Positions 60,343-64,000 of a stretch of DNA of 64,000 nt are shown here, piece by piece; positions within the stretch are counted from its first letter, which is position 1; each line of letters opens with the position of its first letter. A model generated the notes under the pieces. That model was not told where the DNA came from. It saw nothing but the letters and a program-made list of their open reading frames with translations, and did no database searches. Origin of the DNA: UBA8949 sp942493365 (GTDB lineage Bacteria > Bacillota > Clostridia > Saccharofermentanales > UBA5734). The stretch is from the NCBI GenBank assembly GCA_942493365.1, contig OW818697.1:620001-684000 (forward strand). The letters run 5' to 3'. The position numbers and the translations under genes were made by a program.

Positions 60343-61890
60343 TTAAATGGATTGCAGACTTTGAACAGCCGGCAAAATCGCGATCAGCATTATGGCGATC
60401 AAATCCATGGCCATCGGCAAAAGTAAGCGGAGTGACTGCAATTCCAGATGCTTTTGCATGGCAACACGATGCAGCGACCAACAGGCTGCTGTTTGCATTT
60501 CCAAAAGTTGCAGGTTTTCAGACCGCCCCTCGCGGTCATAACGAACCATCAGCAACAAGGCCGATTGAACGTCAGGAATCGTGCAACTGATGGCCAGTTC
60601 TTCAAGCACACGACTTGCTGTCATCCCAAGCAGCAGTTTTTTATTTGTTTCGGCCAGATCATGCTGCAATTCCAGGTTTGCTTGCTGATTTAAGGATTTC
60701 ATACCGATTTCGAGCGAAATATGCAACGAAACGCCTGCTTGCAGCAGGGTTGATGTTAGATTAAGGAAGGTCGGATAATCCAGTTTGTTATCCATTTGCT
60801 GTTTCCCAGCCATGGCGAAAATCTGCTGATCCTGGAGCAGGCAAAGGCCGATCGGCAACAGCAAAACCCAGAAAAACTGAAAAGGATCAGCAACAAGCAA
60901 GATGCAGCCAGGCAGCAAGCCGGCCAAAAAATAAAGCACTTTGCTTTTGAAGTAGACATCGAGATGCTGTTCGTTAGAGTGATCGGTATAACGACTTTGG
61001 GCCTTGATGAGTTGCAGCAGACGTGTACCATAAACTTGCGGCAGTCGATTTTTGTATAGACTGTTGAGAATACGCCCGCAACGGTGAAGCATCTGGGTAT
61101 CGAGCAAACGCAAGCGGGGTTTCTGATATTTTCGGCGGCTCCGATTGATTTGACCAAAGCTGATCGAGGACAGTGTTAGAACGACCGCAGCCAATGCCAG
61201 AACATAGGAAAGCAACATACCTGATTCAAGCAGAAGCGATGATGCTTGTGATCCATAGAGATCAGTCGTCTGCTGGAGAAGCGCTGCCATCGCGAAAGGC
61301 ATGCCCGCAAGGATCATAGCCTCGGTCTGCCGCTGAAGGGTATCGGCCTTCAGGCTTTGCAGCAAGGACAACTGTTCGGATACCATTCGAAGATGCTGGC
61401 GTATAAATTGAACAATGTTACCGCCTGCCTGCCGCAAGCCCGGCAGAATCAGCAGGCAGGATCGCGCTTCGGGACAGGGCAGGGATCGGACCAGATCAGG
61501 CATCAGAAACTCGAGCGATCGTCTGGATACCAATTGACTTTTGATACGATTCAAGCAAACGAGGAGCTCTGACTTGCTGCCCAAAAGCAAGCTCATCTGA
61601 GAGGGGGCATCCATAAAGGCGTGCTCAAGTGTGGCACCCGCCGATAGTCTGGAAAGCAGATGTTCGAGTAGCCACTTATACTGCTCGCGCACAAAAAGCA
61701 GACGTTTGTTGGCAAACCATTTTCGCAACGCGCGACCGACCAGCAATCCGCCAGGCAGAGCCACAGCCAAACGCAGCCACTCAGACTGGATGAATTGAAG
61801 GGTCCCAAACCAGGCGATCAAGATACATCCTGCGATCATCAGCAGATCAGAGAGGCGGGCAGACCTGATCGAGGCTGGTATTTTTAACAT
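60343..61890 (-). CDS. Tad pilus inner-membrane platform protein, TadB-TadC-like double GspF
   Basis: 515 residues in one frame; start ATG 61890 is supported by AAGGTGGTGAT and lies 44 bases inside the end of the ATPase gene. The first half (about 1-245) resembles TadB: two N-terminal helices, a GspF cytosolic domain with LLEHLLSRLSAGATLEHAF, and C-terminal helices. The second half (about 255-515) resembles TadC: VLYFLAGLLPGCILLV, DYPTFLNLTSTLLQAGVSLHISLEIG, ASRVLEELA and two final helices. TadB and TadC are normally separate proteins that form the platform contacting the TadA ATPase. Confidence 0.8.
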   Translation of the reverse strand: MLKIPASIRSARLSDLLMIAGCILIAWFGTLQFIQSEWLRLAVALPGGLLVGRALRKWFANKRLLFVREQYKWLLEHLLSRLSAGATLEHAFMDAPSQMSLLLGSKSELLVCLNRIKSQLVSRRSLEFLMPDLVRSLPCPEARSCLLILPGLRQAGGNIVQFIRQHLRMVSEQLSLLQSLKADTLQRQTEAMILAGMPFAMAALLQQTTDLYGSQASSLLLESGMLLSYVLALAAVVLTLSSISFGQINRSRRKYQKPRLRLLDTQMLHRCGRILNSLYKNRLPQVYGTRLLQLIKAQSRYTDHSNEQHLDVYFKSKVLYFLAGLLPGCILLVADPFQFFWVLLLPIGLCLLQDQQIFAMAGKQQMDNKLDYPTFLNLTSTLLQAGVSLHISLEIGMKSLNQQANLELQHDLAETNKKLLLGMTASRVLEELAISCTIPDVQSALLLMVRYDREGRSENLQLLEMQTAACWSLHRVAMQKHLELQSLRLLLPMAMDLIAIMLIAILPAVQSLQSI

Positions 61891-63031
61891 TTTCTAAATC
61901 ACCACCTTTCGTTCTGACATACCAGGGATTGAGCAAAAATTTTTCGGTACCGCCTGACAAAACCTCATAGATTTCATGGACCTGCCGTTGCCCGGTCGGC
62001 GTGCGCTGCAAATGGATGACAATGTCCAGCGCCGACGAGATCAAACCGCGAACGGCACTCCAGGGCAGTTGTACGGCCATCAGAACCATCAGCGCCAAGC
62101 GCTCCAGCATATCCTGACAAGAATTACCATGTCCGGTACACAACGAGCCAGGATGCCCGGTGTTCATGGCCTGCAACATATCAAAGGCTTCCTGACCACG
62201 CACTTCGCCCACAATGATACGGTCTGGACGCATGCGAAGGGAGGAGCGGATCAAATCGGAAAGAGCGATTCCACCGTCACCATCTGGCCCGGGCTGCCGC
62301 GATTCGAGTCGAACCAAATTGGGAATGCCTTGCAGTGACAATTCCGCGGCGTCTTCAATGGTAACAACCCGTTCACTGGCTGGAATATATTCGGACAGAA
62401 TATTGAGAAAAGTTGTTTTGCCGGTCCCGGTCCCGCCGCAGATGAACAGCGTTTTTCTGTTTCGGACTGCTGCTGCCAGATCATCGGCGGCTTGCATTGA
62501 AATAAAACCGTTTTCAATCAGCGCGGCCATTTCGGGCCGCAAACCGGTGAATTTGCGAATGGTCAATACCGGGCCGTCGGGTGCTACCGGCGGCAGCGCG
62601 GCATGGGCGCGCGCGCCACCCGTCAGCCGCATATCGGCCAAGGGCTTCTTTTCATGCAGCATGCGGTTTGCCCGCCCAAAAAAATTGGTAATCACGCCGG
62701 TCAAATGCTGACGATCATGGAAATGGATATCAGCCTGAGCGATTTGACCGAATTTTTCGAAATAGATTGAACTTGGGGCGTTGACCATGATCTCGGTAAT
62801 GTCGGGGTCATCCATCAAAGGTTGCAGGACATCCAGACCTCGCATGGCGTTAAAAAGCTGAAAGGCTATCGTCTGCCGGTCCTGAACGGTCAAGCGTGAA
62901 CCAGCAAATTCTTCGGCAACCGTCATTAAAATCAAACGCCGAACCGCTTCATCGCTTTCGTTGGCCCCGGAGCCAAGGCGCTGCAAAACCCGGCCGATCA
63001 GACGCTGCCTCGAGTCGTAATCCAGTATCAT
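61847..63031 (-). CDS. CpaF/TadA-type secretion ATPase
   Basis: 394 residues. N-terminal domain with DDPDITEIMVNAPSSIYFEKFG, then Walker A ICGGTGTGKTTFLNIL, Asp box VVTIEDAAELSL, Walker B RPDRIIVGEVRGQEAFDML and His box TGHPGSLCTGHGN. It is the hexameric motor that powers pilin assembly. Its ATG overlaps the stop of the preceding gene (ATGA) and its 3' end overlaps the platform gene. Confidence 0.92.
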   Translation of the reverse strand: MILDYDSRQRLIGRVLQRLGSGANESDEAVRRLILMTVAEEFAGSRLTVQDRQTIAFQLFNAMRGLDVLQPLMDDPDITEIMVNAPSSIYFEKFGQIAQADIHFHDRQHLTGVITNFFGRANRMLHEKKPLADMRLTGGARAHAALPPVAPDGPVLTIRKFTGLRPEMAALIENGFISMQAADDLAAAVRNRKTLFICGGTGTGKTTFLNILSEYIPASERVVTIEDAAELSLQGIPNLVRLESRQPGPDGDGGIALSDLIRSSLRMRPDRIIVGEVRGQEAFDMLQAMNTGHPGSLCTGHGNSCQDMLERLALMVLMAVQLPWSAVRGLISSALDIVIHLQRTPTGQRQVHEIYEVLSGGTEKFLLNPWYVRTKGGDLENVKNTSLDQVCPPL

Positions 63032-63972
63032 AGAAGCCCTTCCCTGATGGCGGTATTGCCGATAATTTTACAGCTGGCAGGTAAATCCGCCAACAGGATA
63101 CCGATTTCGCGCCGGGCTGCATCCGTTGCGTAGCACGCTCGATCGGGCAGCAGGATTTCACAGCAATCGCATAAGACGGCAATTCGCGCCAAAACGGCCA
63201 GCGGTAATCCTGCGCAATCGATCAAAGCAGCTGCGCCGGGCGTTTGGCGACCGATAAACTCACGAATCAGCAGGATCAATCGACGAAGACTGTCGGGGCT
63301 GGCAAAAACCAGATCATCCGAACGATCCGGAGGACGGAACTGAAGATATCCGTCAGGGTGTGGCTGCATATAATGTCCGATTGACTCGGCCGTGACTTCT
63401 CCATCCGGTAAACGAAGCAACAGATCGGACAGACATCCCCCGTGACTTGGCGTCGTCAGACAGCTCATCTGATAAGTCGGCATCAAAGGCAGATAGACCA
63501 CCACCTGGTGACTGGCAACCAGATCGGCCAGCCGTTGGCGGCTTTGATCAGGACGATAGCCGTTTGGCTCTGCTGAAAACAGAAAGTGCAGGGTGCTCGA
63601 TGCCGCCAAGTCATGGGAATAAGGTTTTGCCACAAACGCATTTGGATGATCAGACAGCCAGACGTGAAGTTTTTCGGCCAGCGGCAATACGCTTCCAATC
63701 CGACAGAAGTCGGTATTGGACAAGCGCGTAGCACCAGGTGAGATCGTCCAACTCTCACAGGAGAAGCTGCCGTTTGCCGCAAGCTGGCCTAATTCCGGAA
63801 ACTCGACTGCATTAAATATGATCAGATGAGGTGAATCATCTGCTTCGGACAAGCCAACTGCAGAAGCCCCATCCGTCAAGCTAACCGTCTCGATTCCGGG
63901 GATCAGCTCGCTTAGCCGCTGACTCAGATGATCAAGATAGTCCGGTTCGTGATCAACAAGGATGATCATCAT
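63028..63972 (-). CDS. CpaE/TadZ-position protein without a P-loop
   Basis: 314 residues from ATG 63972 (AAAGGAGGG upstream; ATG 63969 also possible). The first 70 residues look like a receiver-type fold (MIILVDHEPDYLDHLSQRLSELI, LIIFNAVEFPELG), as in CpaE/TadZ proteins that place the pilus machine. The remainder is alpha/beta with AALIDCAGLPLAVLARIAVLC and EILLPDRACYATDAARREIGILL, recalling the later half of a MinD-like fold, but no Walker A lysine is present. The call rests mainly on position directly before the ATPase. The operon probably continues upstream beyond 64000. Confidence 0.5.
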   Translation of the reverse strand: MMIILVDHEPDYLDHLSQRLSELIPGIETVSLTDGASAVGLSEADDSPHLIIFNAVEFPELGQLAANGSFSCESWTISPGATRLSNTDFCRIGSVLPLAEKLHVWLSDHPNAFVAKPYSHDLAASSTLHFLFSAEPNGYRPDQSRQRLADLVASHQVVVYLPLMPTYQMSCLTTPSHGGCLSDLLLRLPDGEVTAESIGHYMQPHPDGYLQFRPPDRSDDLVFASPDSLRRLILLIREFIGRQTPGAAALIDCAGLPLAVLARIAVLCDCCEILLPDRACYATDAARREIGILLADLPASCKIIGNTAIREGLL

Positions 63973-64000
63973 CAGCCCTCCTTTCGCCAAGATCATTCTA

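Overview
The window looks like chromosome from an anaerobic, Gram-positive-type bacterium, most likely class Clostridia and possibly near Oscillospirales (inference). The grounds are strong AGGAGG-type ribosome sites with frequent TTG/GTG starts, consensus sigma-A promoters, lipoprotein signals, a sortase-type cell-wall adhesin, a clostridial-style Tad pilus locus, a LytS-type GGDEF/HD-GYP protein and a leader that resembles a class II cyclic-di-GMP riboswitch. Genes are dense, with many 1-4 base overlaps. No transposase, integrase, phage module or CRISPR array was seen.

Layout. 1-4.2 kb: a truncated ATP-grasp gene followed by LuxE-like, LuxC-like and DUF3795 genes, with no luciferase. 4.2-8.3 kb: a DUF937 protein, a membrane protein, and serC-serA driven by a perfect TTGACA-N17-TATAAT promoter. 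8.3-13.5 kb: SIMPL protein, C39-like protein, a barnase/barstar pair, an ABC-F ATPase, and a LytTR regulator with a LiaF-like membrane protein. 13.7-18.3 kb: MarR regulator plus a heterodimeric ABC exporter. 18.3-21 kb: SDR and a KimA-like potassium importer. 21.1-25.5 kb: a 1345-residue adhesin with a 300-nt leader carrying the riboswitch candidate and a terminator. 25.6-33.8 kb: ribosomal protein L25, a GGDEF/HD-GYP protein, a glycosyltransferase, FIG-family phosphatase, esterase lipoprotein, PpnP and OsmC. 33.9-39.8 kb: a potassium locus made of two convergent operons: two RCK-N proteins with a KdpDE-like pair on the + strand; RCK-N, TrkA, a 38-residue membrane peptide, TrkH and an OB-fold-like protein on the - strand. 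40-43 kb: two paralogous hydrolase lipoproteins, then tRNA-Arg(CCT). 43-49.7 kb: HD protein, iron alcohol dehydrogenase, NusG-II protein, a Gx/ApbE fusion, PAP2, rRNA methyltransferase and nucleotidyltransferase. 49.7-52.3 kb: a cluster of DnaA boxes, then proA, rpiB and upp. 52.4-58.9 kb: the F-type ATP synthase operon. 58.9-64 kb: a Tad pilus operon on the - strand, cut by the window end.

The strongest unusual observation is in the ATP synthase operon (a, c, b, alpha, gamma, beta, epsilon). There is no separate delta gene. Instead the alpha gene carries an N-terminal extension of about 140 residues whose first 70-80 residues resemble the C-terminal domain of delta. Several other single-ORF fusions occur: Gx transporter-ApbE, and a double GspF (TadB-TadC-like) protein.

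Functional links (inference): c-di-GMP may connect the GGDEF/HD-GYP enzyme, the riboswitch-like adhesin leader and surface pili. Potassium uptake is served by both a KimA-like and a TrkH system, the latter probably under a truncated KdpD/KdpE pair.
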